Source: Pseudobutyrivibrio xylanivorans (lineage in GTDB: Bacteria > Bacillota > Clostridia > Lachnospirales > Lachnospiraceae). Taken from it: 64,000 bases of DNA. Where the stretch lies: the NCBI RefSeq assembly GCF_008935055.1, contig NZ_CP043028.1, positions 2,758,501 through 2,822,500 of the forward strand. The letters run 5' to 3'. Shown piece after piece: positions 36,662-45,330 of this stretch. Every line of letters begins with the position of its first letter. The stretch's first letter is position 1. Made by a program: the position numbers and the translations under genes. The notes beneath the pieces were generated by a model, which saw only the letters and a list, made by a program, of their open reading frames with translations, did no database searches and had not been told where the DNA came from.

Positions 36662-37246
36662 TTATATTACTCCAGAGAATCCAAGGAAAGCCATAGCCAT
36701 AAGTCCTGCTGTGATAAGAACAATAGCTGAGCCCTTGAAGGTCTCTGGGATATCGTTGTATTCGATTTTCTCTCTGATACCTGCCATGATAACGATTGCA
36801 ATTGTAAAACCAACTGCAACGCCAAAACCATTGATAACAGACTCGAGAATATCGTAGTTGTTAGTAACATTATTGATTGCAGTACCAAGAACTGCACAGT
36901 TTGTAGTAATAAGTGGAAGGTATACACCAAGTGACTTATATAATGATGGAACATTCTTCTTTAAAACCATCTCAACAAACTGAACAAGTGCTGCAATTAC
37001 AAGGATGAAAACGATTGTCTGCATGTACTCAAAACCAGTAGGCGCAAGAATAAACTTATAAATGAGCGATGCAACAAAAGATGCGATTGTAATAACGAAA
37101 ATAACCGCTCCGCCCATACCTGCAGCTGTTTCAACTCTCTTTGAAACACCAAGGAAAGGACAAAGACCAAGGAACTGAGAAAGCACAACGTTATTTACAA
37201 TTGCAGATGCTACTAATAAAAGTACTAATCCTGTAAAGTAACTCAT
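36662..37246 (-). CDS. rnfA: Rnf complex subunit RnfA
   Basis: A 194-residue integral membrane protein with about six hydrophobic helices. Segments AIVNNVVLSQFLGLCPFLGV and LPLITTNCAVLGTAINNV contain the cysteine positions conserved in RnfA/RnfE. RnfA and RnfE pack as inverted partners in the ion-translocating core. It follows rnfE with a 1-base overlap. Confidence 0.97.
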   Translation of the reverse strand: MSYFTGLVLLLVASAIVNNVVLSQFLGLCPFLGVSKRVETAAGMGGAVIFVITIASFVASLIYKFILAPTGFEYMQTIVFILVIAALVQFVEMVLKKNVPSLYKSLGVYLPLITTNCAVLGTAINNVTNNYDILESVINGFGVAVGFTIAIVIMAGIREKIEYNDIPETFKGSAIVLITAGLMAMAFLGFSGVI

Positions 37247-38109
37247 TATTTATTCTCCTCCTTTCCTGCAATATCGTTATCAGCATAAGAAGAATCAGAA
37301 CCTGATTTTTCAACATCCTCTTCATTCTTTGCGTTTGCTGTCTGCTTAACTGGGTCAGCTACTGGTGTTGGCTTTGCAACATCCTTTGGATCAACTGGTG
37401 GAACCTCAGCTACATGGTGAGTCATGGACTTACCGGTGCAGGCAGTTGAAAGTGTACAGCCTGAACAATCTCCTCCAAGGCATCCTTGAACTGCAGGAAG
37501 TGGCTTACCCTTTGCTTCCATATTCTTACGAACAACATTCATTACTGCTACAAGAGTTCCAAGAACGAAGAATGCACCAGGTGCAAGTCCAAATAATGCG
37601 ATATGGAAATCATTAAGGATAGAAATTTCAGCGCCAAATACGGAACCATTACCAAGGATTTCACGAACCATACCAATAAGTGTAAGTCCAACTGTGAAAC
37701 CAAGTCCCATACCAATACCATCGAACATAGATGGAATTACTGGATTCTTAGATGCGTAGCTCTCTGCACGACCTAAGATGATACAGTTAACAACGATAAG
37801 TGGAATGTAAATTCCAAGTGATGAATAAAGTGAAGGTGTAAAGCCTTCCATTAAAAACTGTACCATTGTAACGAAGGAAGCAACTACAACAATGAATGCA
37901 GGCATTCTTACTCTGTCAGGAATGATATTTCTAAGAGCAGAAATCATCATATTCGAAAGAACAAGAACAACTGTTGTTGAAAGTCCCATACCAATACCAT
38001 TGATTGCTGATGTGGTAACAGCAAGTGTTGGACACATACCAAGCATCAATACGAAGGTTGGATTCTCCTTCCAGAGACCATTATATAATCTTTCAATATA
38101 CTTATTCAT
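37246..38109 (-). CDS. rnfE: Rnf complex subunit RnfE with cysteine-containing C-terminal extension
   Basis: A 287-residue integral membrane subunit. The core of about 200 residues is typical, with ENPTFVLMLGMCPTLAVTTS and GIYIPLIVVNCIILGRAES. It is followed by an unusual extension of about 80 residues: a cysteine cluster CLGGDCSGCTLSTAC, then an acidic, proline/lysine-rich tail. Ordinary RnfE ends after the last membrane segment. I take the ATG at 38109, which has a TAGGAGG site, not the GTG at 38118. Codon use does not look foreign. The tail might bind a metal cluster or a partner, which is speculation. Confidence 0.93.
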   Translation of the reverse strand: MNKYIERLYNGLWKENPTFVLMLGMCPTLAVTTSAINGIGMGLSTTVVLVLSNMMISALRNIIPDRVRMPAFIVVVASFVTMVQFLMEGFTPSLYSSLGIYIPLIVVNCIILGRAESYASKNPVIPSMFDGIGMGLGFTVGLTLIGMVREILGNGSVFGAEISILNDFHIALFGLAPGAFFVLGTLVAVMNVVRKNMEAKGKPLPAVQGCLGGDCSGCTLSTACTGKSMTHHVAEVPPVDPKDVAKPTPVADPVKQTANAKNEEDVEKSGSDSSYADNDIAGKEENK

Positions 38110-38725
38110 TTGCAGCACCTCCTACTAAAGAATTAAAGTAGGTTACACATGCGTCGATGCCATTTGTCATAGCCTTTGATGTGATAGTCGCTGCAGAAAT
38201 TGCATCAACCTCTGATGAAGATGAAGCACCTGTCTTTGTGACAGTAAATATCTCAGCATTGCGGTTTACAAACTGTGAAGCAAATGAACCTTCGCCGGTA
38301 TCTGTAGCCTTCATACCAAGACCAGCTGTCTCGGAGATGCTAGTTATTGAATATCCATTGATAACACTATCATTAGTAATACCAATCGAAAATGTGATTG
38401 AGCCGCCGTAACCAGCTTTTGTTGTATCTGTGATTACATAACCAAGAACATTTCCGCTTGCATCTACAGCCTTTGCGACATTATCAATAGTATCATCTGT
38501 GTAACCAGCTGCCTGAACTATCTCAGTAGCTGCATTTGAATCAAAATCTTCGATTGGCTCAAAAGAAGCTGCGTCAGCAAAAACTGACTGGTAAGCTTCC
38601 TGCAATGCAGCAATCTTTGCATTTGCAATTGGAGTCTTTGTAATCTCATAAACAAGACCAAGAGCGAAGCCTGCAACAACTGTGATACAGGTAAGAACCA
38701 AAGCGTCTTTAACTAATTTATTCAT
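38102..38725 (-). CDS. rnfG: Rnf complex subunit RnfG
   Basis: A 207-residue subunit with one N-terminal membrane helix and an extracytoplasmic FMN-binding domain. The segment VDAISAATITSKAMTNGID contains the threonine expected to carry covalent FMN (S/T-x-AT-x-S/T type). It overlaps rnfD by 8 bases and rnfE by 8 bases. Confidence 0.95.
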   Translation of the reverse strand: MNKLVKDALVLTCITVVAGFALGLVYEITKTPIANAKIAALQEAYQSVFADAASFEPIEDFDSNAATEIVQAAGYTDDTIDNVAKAVDASGNVLGYVITDTTKAGYGGSITFSIGITNDSVINGYSITSISETAGLGMKATDTGEGSFASQFVNRNAEIFTVTKTGASSSSEVDAISAATITSKAMTNGIDACVTYFNSLVGGAANE

Positions 38726-39674
38726 TAGCCTTCACCTCCTTTGGTTTGCTTGCCTTAGGAATGCCAAAGGCTCTAGGAACTGTAACTCTCTCGATAAGAG
38801 GAACAAGAAGGTTACAGAAAATAATTGCGTAGCTTACACCCTCTGCGCTGTTACCATATAATCTGAAAAGACCGGTAAGTACACCGAGGCAGATTCCAAA
38901 TACCACCCTGCCAAGAGGAGTAACTGGAGATGTTGCGTAATCAGTAGCCATGAAAAATGCACCAAGCATAAGACCACCACCGCAAAGATGAGCAACAATG
39001 TATCCTGTATCAAAGCCATGTCCACCAAATAAAGAAATAAAGAGAACAAAGCTTAAAATATAAGTTCCAGGAATCCAAAGATTTATAACTCCAAAAAGTA
39101 TAAGAATGATTGCTCCAAGCAAAATCAAAAGAGCACTTGTTTCACCGATTGTACCACCTGTACGACCGAGAAGCATATTAAATGTGTTTACTGTCTCACC
39201 CTGCTTTAAAAGCTGAAGTGGTGTAGCGCTTGCATAACCATCATATTCAAAATGTGTCATTGTTCCAGCGAATGAAATAAGAAGAAATGCACGGCCACCA
39301 AGAGCTGGGTTCATGAAATTCTGTCCTATACCACCGAACAACATCTTAACAACAACGATTGCAAAAACTGAACCAAGTACAGCCTGCCAAACTGGAAGTG
39401 TATATGGCAGATTCAGTGCAAGGAGTAATCCTGTTACTACTGCACTCAGGTCCTTGATTGTATTTTTCTTATGTGTTGCTAATTCAAATAGGTACTCTGA
39501 AAGCACGCAAGTCAGAATACATACAAGAATTAGTAATAATGCCCTGAGGCCAAAATTGAATATACCATAGATGGTAGTTGGCATGAGGGCAATTATTACG
39601 TATAACATGATACGAGAAGTATCATCCTTCGCTCTCACATGTGGAGATGAAGATACTCTTAATAATTCGCTCAC
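38718..39674 (-). CDS. rnfD: Rnf complex subunit RnfD
   Basis: A 318-residue integral membrane subunit with about ten hydrophobic helices. FGGIGQNFMNPALGGRAFLL is typical, and DGYASATPLQLLKQGE holds the threonine that carries covalent FMN. RnfD contributes to ion translocation. It follows rnfC by 16 bases. Confidence 0.96.
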   Translation of the reverse strand: MSELLRVSSSPHVRAKDDTSRIMLYVIIALMPTTIYGIFNFGLRALLLILVCILTCVLSEYLFELATHKKNTIKDLSAVVTGLLLALNLPYTLPVWQAVLGSVFAIVVVKMLFGGIGQNFMNPALGGRAFLLISFAGTMTHFEYDGYASATPLQLLKQGETVNTFNMLLGRTGGTIGETSALLILLGAIILILFGVINLWIPGTYILSFVLFISLFGGHGFDTGYIVAHLCGGGLMLGAFFMATDYATSPVTPLGRVVFGICLGVLTGLFRLYGNSAEGVSYAIIFCNLLVPLIERVTVPRAFGIPKASKPKEVKANE

Positions 39675-39690
39675 GATAATTCCTCCATTT

Positions 39691-41013
39691 CTATTTCTTC
39701 TTTCTCTTGTCTGCTAGAATAGTCTTCTTCATGGTCTTGATCTGCTGAGCAAGCGGCTGTCTTGCAGGACATGCAAAGCTGCAGCTGCCGCACTCTATAC
39801 ACTCTAAGCCGTACCATTTCTCAAACTTTTCTTTGTCACCATGCTCAGAAAATTTAGCAAGACGACCAGGAATAAGATTTTCAGGACATGCTTCAACGCA
39901 TCTTCCGCAATTAATGCAGGCTGTAGTTTCAAACATTGAAACCTCATCCTCTGAAAGCGCTAGCAATGCACCTGTAGTCTTTGTGGTAGGAACATCAACG
40001 TCTAAAAGAGCAAATCCCATCATAGGACCGCCTGAGATAAGCTTCTTAGGCTCCTTAACATAGCCACCGGCAGCTTCAAGAAGCTCCTTGCAACTTGTAC
40101 CGATGCAAATTCTGAAGTTGCGAGGCTCCATGATAGAATCACCAGTAACTGTAAAGACTCTGTCAATAACAGGCTTACCTTCAACAATTGCATTGTAAAC
40201 TGCAATGATTGTAGCAACGTTATCAACAATACAGCCAGCATCAGCTGGAAGCATCTTTGAATTAATCTCGCGGCCAGTGCATGCATTAATAAGCTGACGC
40301 TCTCCACCCTGTGGGTATTTAGTCAAGAGAGGTACAACCTCAATTCTTGGCTCGTCAGCACAAAGCGCTGTGAGACTTTCGATAACATCACTCTTATTAT
40401 CCTCGATTCCAAGAAGACCTTTAGCCTTAGGGAAAAGCTGGAGGATAATCTTCATACCTGTAATGAGCTTATCTGGCTCTTCTACCATTGAACGGTAATC
40501 AGATGTAAGATATGGTTCACATTCTGCACAGTTTGCAATAATGAACTCGATGTTTTCAGGATTGTTTGGAGATAACTTAACATGGGTAGGGAAACCAGCG
40601 CCACCCATACCTACAATTCCAGCTTCCTGAATCTTTTTAATAATATCTTCGTTTGAAAGTTTGGTGTAATCCGAACAACCTTCAAAACCCTTTTCGATGA
40701 ACGCACCATCATTTTCAATAATGATAGAGTTCACCATATCGCCTGTGGCTACACGCCTTGGCTCAATTGCTTTTACTGTACCTGAAACAGAAGAATAAAT
40801 TGGAGCTGATACAAATCCGCCAGCTTCTGCAATCTTCTGACCTCTAAGAACAGTATCTCCCACATTCACACACGCAGTTGCAGGTGCACCGATGTGTTGC
40901 GACAATGGAAATACCAGGTCGCCTTGTGGTTTCAACTCTTTGATTGGCTTCATCTTAGACAATTCTTTGCCTTCGTATGGATGAACGCCACCCTTAAATG
41001 TTTTAAGGCTCAT
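39691..41013 (-). CDS. rnfC: Rnf complex subunit RnfC
   Basis: A 440-residue peripheral subunit that binds NADH and FMN. It begins MSLKTFKGGVHPYEGKELS. The flavin/NADH domain includes GIVGMGGAGFPTHVKLSP, and two 4Fe-4S motifs are CINCGRCVEACPENLIP and CIECGSCSFACPARQPL. An alternative ATG at 41019 sits too close to the GAGGGG site. As first gene of rnfCDGEAB, it follows a region with an extended -10 and a long inverted repeat. Confidence 0.96.
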   Translation of the reverse strand: MSLKTFKGGVHPYEGKELSKMKPIKELKPQGDLVFPLSQHIGAPATACVNVGDTVLRGQKIAEAGGFVSAPIYSSVSGTVKAIEPRRVATGDMVNSIIIENDGAFIEKGFEGCSDYTKLSNEDIIKKIQEAGIVGMGGAGFPTHVKLSPNNPENIEFIIANCAECEPYLTSDYRSMVEEPDKLITGMKIILQLFPKAKGLLGIEDNKSDVIESLTALCADEPRIEVVPLLTKYPQGGERQLINACTGREINSKMLPADAGCIVDNVATIIAVYNAIVEGKPVIDRVFTVTGDSIMEPRNFRICIGTSCKELLEAAGGYVKEPKKLISGGPMMGFALLDVDVPTTKTTGALLALSEDEVSMFETTACINCGRCVEACPENLIPGRLAKFSEHGDKEKFEKWYGLECIECGSCSFACPARQPLAQQIKTMKKTILADKRKKK

Positions 41014-41060
41014 TAGCATTACCCCTCTTTTTGGTTATTTGTTACATAATACATAAATAA

Positions 41061-41069
41061 ATTATAACA
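41061..41069 (-). promoter_or_regulatory. rnf operon promoter, extended -10
   Basis: TGTTATAAT on the minus strand is a perfect extended -10 (TGnTATAAT), about 50 bases before rnfC. No good -35 lies 17 bases up, which is tolerable for extended -10 promoters. Confidence 0.6.
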
Positions 41070-41093
41070 TTTTGCTCGATACAAAAGAGAAAA

Positions 41094-41136
41094 TTTATCA
41101 CTTATATTGTATATTTTTAAGTACCAAAGTGATAAA
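41094..41136. promoter_or_regulatory. Inverted repeat upstream of rnfC and the divergent nuclease gene
   Basis: TTTATCACTT (41094-41103) and AAGTGATAAA (41127-41136) form a perfect 10-bp inverted repeat separated by 23 A+T-rich bases in the 163-bp divergent region. It lies upstream of the rnf -10 and also upstream of a TATAAT (41162-41167) serving the plus-strand gene. It could be a pair of operator half-sites; no known regulator consensus is matched. Confidence 0.5.
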
Positions 41137-41182
41137 GTAAGGGTGCTATTTATACAACATTTATAATAGGTGACACAATATT

Positions 41183-42241
41183 ATGGAAATAATAAATAAT
41201 TGTTATGAAATTAACAACAGTAGCTATTCTCTTGAGAAATATTTCAACAGTGACACAATCTTTTTTGACATAGAATGTACCGGCCTTTCTCCAAGAAAAT
41301 CTTTCATTTATATGATTGGTTACGCGACTCGTCTAGGAAACAAAATCAATATCACACAGCTTCTGGCTAATGATGAATCTGAAGAAATAGAAATCCTTGA
41401 AGAATTTGAAAGAGTTCTTGAGAATTACGAAAAGCTTTTGGGCTTCAATTCAACCCGTTTTGATGAATCATTTATAGTAGAACGATGTAGGAAGTATAAA
41501 CTTTATACAAAAATAAAAACAAAATACCATACAGATATGTATCTCGCTTCTACCAAGGCAAAATGTCTTTTGAATTTGCCTAATTATAAGCAAAAGACAA
41601 TCGAGGAATTCTTAGGCTTACATCGTGATGATAAATATAATGGTGGCGAACTTATTCCTGTATATCAAAGATATTCATTAACTCGAGATGAAGAAGCAAA
41701 GCAGCTTATCCTTTTACATAATTTTGAAGACGTTAAGGGAATGATTTACATTGCAGATATACTTTGCTATAGTGATTTGCTCACATCGGATATACGATAT
41801 ATAAATCATGAATTTGATGAAGATAAGCTTAGAATTGAGCTTGAAACAGATATTACTCTTCCATCTTCAATTAATAAAATTCGTGAATACGGTATATATA
41901 TCATAAAAGAAAATCGTATATACGTTACTTTAAATCTATTCAAAGGAAGTCTATACACGTTTCTTCCTGATTATAAAAATTACTATTACCTGGAATCAGA
42001 AGGGATTATAATTCCTCGTTCATTAGGCGAAAGCATGGATAAATCCCTCCGCCGCCCTGCCACTCGAAGGGATTGCAAAGTTGCTTTGGATAATTCTTTT
42101 GTAGCACTGCCAAAGGGGATAGATATTGGATGCACTCGAGTATTTAAAGAAAACTACGATTCGAAAGAATCATTCATTTGCGTAAATGATATTAGAGAAG
42201 ATATTCTCGTGAAAATTACTCGCTATATGTTGAAGCATTAA
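41183..42241 (+). CDS. YprB-like ribonuclease H-fold 3'-5' exonuclease
   Basis: A 352-residue protein with an N-terminal RNase H-like exonuclease domain of the YprB type (about residues 15-205). The DEDD metal-binding pattern is visible: FFDIECTGLSP (first D and E), LGFNSTRFDESFI (third acid) and LLHNFEDVKGMIYIA (last His and Asp). The C-terminal half has no recognised domain. The substrate, DNA or RNA, is unknown. It is transcribed away from rnf and is followed after 3 bases by structured RNA copy A and then by a plus-strand terminator. Confidence 0.85.
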   Translation: MEIINNCYEINNSSYSLEKYFNSDTIFFDIECTGLSPRKSFIYMIGYATRLGNKINITQLLANDESEEIEILEEFERVLENYEKLLGFNSTRFDESFIVERCRKYKLYTKIKTKYHTDMYLASTKAKCLLNLPNYKQKTIEEFLGLHRDDKYNGGELIPVYQRYSLTRDEEAKQLILLHNFEDVKGMIYIADILCYSDLLTSDIRYINHEFDEDKLRIELETDITLPSSINKIREYGIYIIKENRIYVTLNLFKGSLYTFLPDYKNYYYLESEGIIIPRSLGESMDKSLRRPATRRDCKVALDNSFVALPKGIDIGCTRVFKENYDSKESFICVNDIREDILVKITRYMLKH

Positions 42242-42244
42242 AAA

Positions 42245-42402
42245 GAGCCCAGTAGGCATCAAGCTCTTAGGTCTCTCAGTGAGACATTTAGTCGAAATCT
42301 GACCCAAAAGGATGATTACTTCAGTAATCAACTTTTGTGGTCTAGTAAGCTTTAGCTTACATTTCCAGAGAGACTCTAAGGCTTGTAGCCGTAACTGGGC
42401 TC
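42245..42402 (+). ncRNA. Structured RNA repeat family, copy A (long form)
   Basis: A rod-like RNA closed by the 9-bp stem GAGCCCAGT/ACTGGGCTC (42245-42253 with 42394-42402). Inner helices are GGC/GCC, CAAGC/GCTTG, CTTAG/CTAAG and GTCTCTC/GAGAGAC, with a bulged T after CAAGC. The top has the small GAC/GTC hairpin shared by all copies, plus an insertion with three more hairpins: CAAAAG/CTTTTG (about 42305-42336), enclosing GATTAC/GTAATC, and GTAAGC/GCTTAC (42345-42360). It shares blocks AGCTC, GGCTTG and GTAAC with copies B and C. The plus strand is favoured because it lies between the nuclease stop and a plus-strand terminator. A T-run on the minus strand beyond the closing stem could also make it terminate cheR. 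Confidence 0.72.
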
Positions 42403-42436
42403 GTATTGTTGTTGCTGTAACCAGAGGTAATTACAT

Positions 42437-42460
42437 TAGTGGCTAGCCACTATACTTTTT
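42437..42460 (+). terminator. Plus-strand terminator after RNA copy A
   Basis: The 16-bp perfect palindrome TAGTGGCTAGCCACTA (42437-42452) is followed by TACTTTTT. It overlaps the cheR stop codon (42450-42452) on the other strand. Confidence 0.75.
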
Positions 42461-43223
42461 CATAGTAGAATGAATATCTTCTCTTATATCCCAAGTCTTT
42501 GTAGTCAATAACCTGTTCTGTAGATCCAATAAACAAAATTCCATTCTGTCTCAATGACTTACAGAACTTGCTATAAACTTCTGTCTTGGCTTCATCAGTA
42601 AAGTAAATCAATACATTTCTGCACACAATCATATCGTAATTACTAGGATAAGGATCTCTAAGAAGATTATGTTCTTTAAACTCTACACATTTCTTTACTT
42701 CATCACTAATCTGATAAGAACTTCCAACCTGTGTAAAGAATTTTTTCTTTAAATCATCAGGTACATTTGCAATACTCTTCGCACTATAAAGTCCAACCTT
42801 TGCGGTTGCAATAACCTGCTTGTCCAAATCAGTAGCAAGAATCTTGATTTTATTTAAAGGAATATGCTTAGATAGGCACATAACAAGAGAATAAGGCTCA
42901 TCGCCTGTAGAGCAGGCTGCACTCCAAATCTTAAGATTCTGACCAGATTTCTTCATAAGCTCAGGAATAAACTCCTTACTCATAAGCTCCCACTGCTCTG
43001 GATTACGATAAAACTCAGAAACATTTATCGTAAGGAAGTTTACAAACTCATCAAAAACCTCTTTATCACTCTTTAAAAGCATTACATAATCATGATATTC
43101 CTTACATTTATGCTTAGCAACCAGTGAGTCGATACGACGACGCATCTGTTTCTCCTTGTAAGAGCTTAAATCAATTTTAGTAAGATTGTGAACTTCTTTC
43201 TTAAAGTTTTCGTAATTATCCAT
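42450..43223 (-). CDS. cheR: Chemotaxis protein methyltransferase CheR
   Basis: A 257-residue CheR that methylates glutamates of chemoreceptors using SAM. The N-terminal helical domain has EKQMRRRIDSLVAKHK. The catalytic domain shows NVSEFYRNPEQWELM, KIWSAACSTGDEPYSLVMCL (SAM site), DMIVCRNVLIYFTDEAK and the family's LFIGSTEQV. No other chemotaxis gene is nearby. It appears monocistronic, and no convincing promoter was found in the 100 bases upstream apart from a TATAAT near 43280. Confidence 0.95.
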   Translation of the reverse strand: MDNYENFKKEVHNLTKIDLSSYKEKQMRRRIDSLVAKHKCKEYHDYVMLLKSDKEVFDEFVNFLTINVSEFYRNPEQWELMSKEFIPELMKKSGQNLKIWSAACSTGDEPYSLVMCLSKHIPLNKIKILATDLDKQVIATAKVGLYSAKSIANVPDDLKKKFFTQVGSSYQISDEVKKCVEFKEHNLLRDPYPSNYDMIVCRNVLIYFTDEAKTEVYSKFCKSLRQNGILFIGSTEQVIDYKDLGYKRRYSFYYEKV

Positions 43224-43323
43224 ATTCTACTCCTATCCCTAAACGTAGAGTTATGCCATCCGATATAAAATTCATTATATATAAAAGATGTGTATTATTT
43301 GTTACTTTTTTGAGAATAAATAG

Positions 43324-43356
43324 AAAAGGGTTCGAATGCAAAACGCATCCGAACCC
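43324..43356 (-). terminator. Terminator of the rpiR-cmk-ispH-rpsA operon
   Basis: On the minus strand a 12-bp stem (arms 43345-43356 and 43328-43339, core GGGTTCG with one G-T pair) with a 5-base loop is followed by TTTTC. It begins 15 bases after the rpsA stop. Confidence 0.82.
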
Positions 43357-43371
43357 TCTATAAATCAAATA

Positions 43372-44496
43372 TTACTCCTCAGAAGCAGCAACTTCCTCGA
43401 TATTTACGTCAGCAACCTCTGCCTCATCAGCTTCAGCTGTCTCTGGCTCAAGAAGTGCCTTCATTGAAAGGCTAATCTTCTTCTCATCATCGTTGAACTC
43501 AACAACCTTTGCCTCGATATCCTGTCCGATAGAAAGAACATCAGATGGTTTCTCAATACGGTCCTTAGAAATCTGAGAAACGTGAAGGAGTGCATCGATA
43601 CCAGGAGCAAGCTCTACGAAGGCACCAAAATCCTTCATACGAACAACCTTACCCTTTACAACTGTGCCAACAGCATACTTGTCAGCAGCACCGTTCCATG
43701 GGTTCTCGTTGTCGAACTTGCAAGAAAGTGCAATCTTGCCGTCCTTGATTTCCTTAACAAATACCTTGATTGTATCGCCAACGTTAAGAGTCTTTGTAGG
43801 ATTCTCAACACGGCCCCAGCTCATCTCTGAGATGTGAAGAAGACCATCAGCACCACCTAAATCGATGAATGCGCCAAAGTCCTTAACATTCTTAACTGTT
43901 CCTTCGAATTCCTGACCAACAGCGATCTTAGCCATAAGCTCTTCCTGAGCCTTTGCTCTATCTGCAACAAGAAGAGTCTTTCTGTTACCGATAATTCTAC
44001 GACGCTTTGGATCGAATTCTGTAATAACAAAGCTGATTTCCTGACCCTGGTACTTTCCAAGATCCTTCTCATAAACATCTGAAACAAATGAAGCAGGAAT
44101 AAATACTCTAGCCTCATCAACAACAACTGTAAGGCCACCCTTAAGTACCTTATCAACTGTAGCTGTAAGAACTTCACCGTTCTCAAATGCTTCAGCTAAT
44201 CTCTCGTTACCCTTTTCCTGTGCAAGTCTCTTGTAAGATAAGAGAACCTGACCTTCGCCATCATTTACCTTTACGACAATAGCAGAAAGCTGGTCGCCTT
44301 CTTTAACAACAGTAGTAAGATCAACATTAGACTCGTTAGTGTACTCAGAACGTGTAATGATTCCGTCTGACTTGTAACCAATGTTTAATACGATTTCATC
44401 AGGCTTAACACTGATAACAGTACCGTCTACTACCTCTCCATTGTGTATAGTTTTGAAGGATTCCTCCAACATTTGTTCAAAGCTCATTTCTGACAT
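43372..44496 (-). CDS. rpsA: Ribosomal protein S1 homologue
   Basis: A 374-residue protein made of four S1 RNA-binding repeats: about residues 16-85 (VVDGTVISVKPDEIVLNIGY), 100-170, 190-260 (FEGTVKNVKDFGAFIDLGG) and 275-350 (VKGKVVRMKDFGAFVELAPG). An acidic C-terminal tail follows. It is shorter than the six-repeat S1 of E. coli, as usual for Firmicutes. The start overlaps ispH by 13 bases; in some clostridia the two are fused into one protein. Confidence 0.94.
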   Translation of the reverse strand: MSEMSFEQMLEESFKTIHNGEVVDGTVISVKPDEIVLNIGYKSDGIITRSEYTNESNVDLTTVVKEGDQLSAIVVKVNDGEGQVLLSYKRLAQEKGNERLAEAFENGEVLTATVDKVLKGGLTVVVDEARVFIPASFVSDVYEKDLGKYQGQEISFVITEFDPKRRRIIGNRKTLLVADRAKAQEELMAKIAVGQEFEGTVKNVKDFGAFIDLGGADGLLHISEMSWGRVENPTKTLNVGDTIKVFVKEIKDGKIALSCKFDNENPWNGAADKYAVGTVVKGKVVRMKDFGAFVELAPGIDALLHVSQISKDRIEKPSDVLSIGQDIEAKVVEFNDDEKKISLSMKALLEPETAEADEAEVADVNIEEVAASEE

Positions 44497-45329
44497 TTCT
44501 TTTGAACCTCCTCGATAATATTGTTTGGGGTGGATGCCCCTGCGGTAATACCTACACTTTCAATGGAACTAAGGTCAGAAGGCTTCATGTCATCAGCCGT
44601 CTGTATATAGTAAGTATTGTTGCATTTTGTTTTGCATATCTCATACAACTTCTGCGTATTGGAAGAGTTCTTGCTTCCAATTACTAACATAGCATCAACC
44701 TTGGCTGCTATTTCAGCGGCTTCAACCTGCCTCTTGTTAGTCGCATCGCATATTGTATTCAAAACAATAATATGATAACCTTTTTGGTTTATAATTTCAA
44801 CTAATTCTTGAAATTTATTATGATTAAAGGTGGTTTGAGACACAATACAAATAGGCACGTGAGTATTTACTGAAAAATCCACAGCTGCTTGTTCATCGGG
44901 TATAACTGTGTAATCATTTCCATTAATCCAGCCAACAATTCCACGAACCTCAGGATGCTCTGGGTTACCAATAATCACAATGTGCTCCCCCGCTTTTGAA
45001 TGTTCATCAACTGCACGATGAATCTTTTTAACAAATGGGCAGGTAGCATCGATAATATTATGTCCTTTAGACTTAAGGGCCTCTTCAACTGCGCGGGTCA
45101 CACCATGTGAACGAATAATAACAGTGCCTGCAGGATAGTCCTCAGAGGAGTTCTCTTCCATAACCTTTACACCATTTGATTCAAACTCACGAACAACTTC
45201 TTCATTATGAATGATTGGACCATAAGTATATAGAGGCTTTGTCCCCTCTGATATTTGTTTGTTTACCACATCCACTGCTCTTTGTACACCAAAGCAAAAG
45301 CCAGCAGATTCAGCTAAAGTAACTTTCAT
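44484..45329 (-). CDS. ispH: 4-hydroxy-3-methylbut-2-enyl diphosphate reductase
   Basis: A 281-residue iron-sulfur enzyme for the last step of the MEP isoprenoid pathway. Cluster cysteines are in AESAGFCFGVQRAVDVV, DATCPFVKKIHRAVDEH and LNTICDATNKRQVEA. I start at the ATG at 45329, with a GAAGG site; an upstream TTG in frame contains that ribosome site. It begins 1 base after cmk. Confidence 0.96.
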   Translation of the reverse strand: MKVTLAESAGFCFGVQRAVDVVNKQISEGTKPLYTYGPIIHNEEVVREFESNGVKVMEENSSEDYPAGTVIIRSHGVTRAVEEALKSKGHNIIDATCPFVKKIHRAVDEHSKAGEHIVIIGNPEHPEVRGIVGWINGNDYTVIPDEQAAVDFSVNTHVPICIVSQTTFNHNKFQELVEIINQKGYHIIVLNTICDATNKRQVEAAEIAAKVDAMLVIGSKNSSNTQKLYEICKTKCNNTYYIQTADDMKPSDLSSIESVGITAGASTPNNIIEEVQKKCQK

Positions 45330-45330
45330 A

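Noticed and set aside
42245..42402. Known riboswitch (ZTP, glycine, SAM, lysine, c-di-GMP) for the RNA family
   Set aside because: The 3' block with GCCGTAACTGGG recalls ZTP riboswitches superficially, but the rest of that motif and the associated gene types are missing. Other classes match even less.
43224..43327. Sigma-28 type promoter for cheR
   Set aside because: No sequence with adequate TAAA and GCCGATAA-like elements was found. Only a lone TATAAT lacking a -35 is present.
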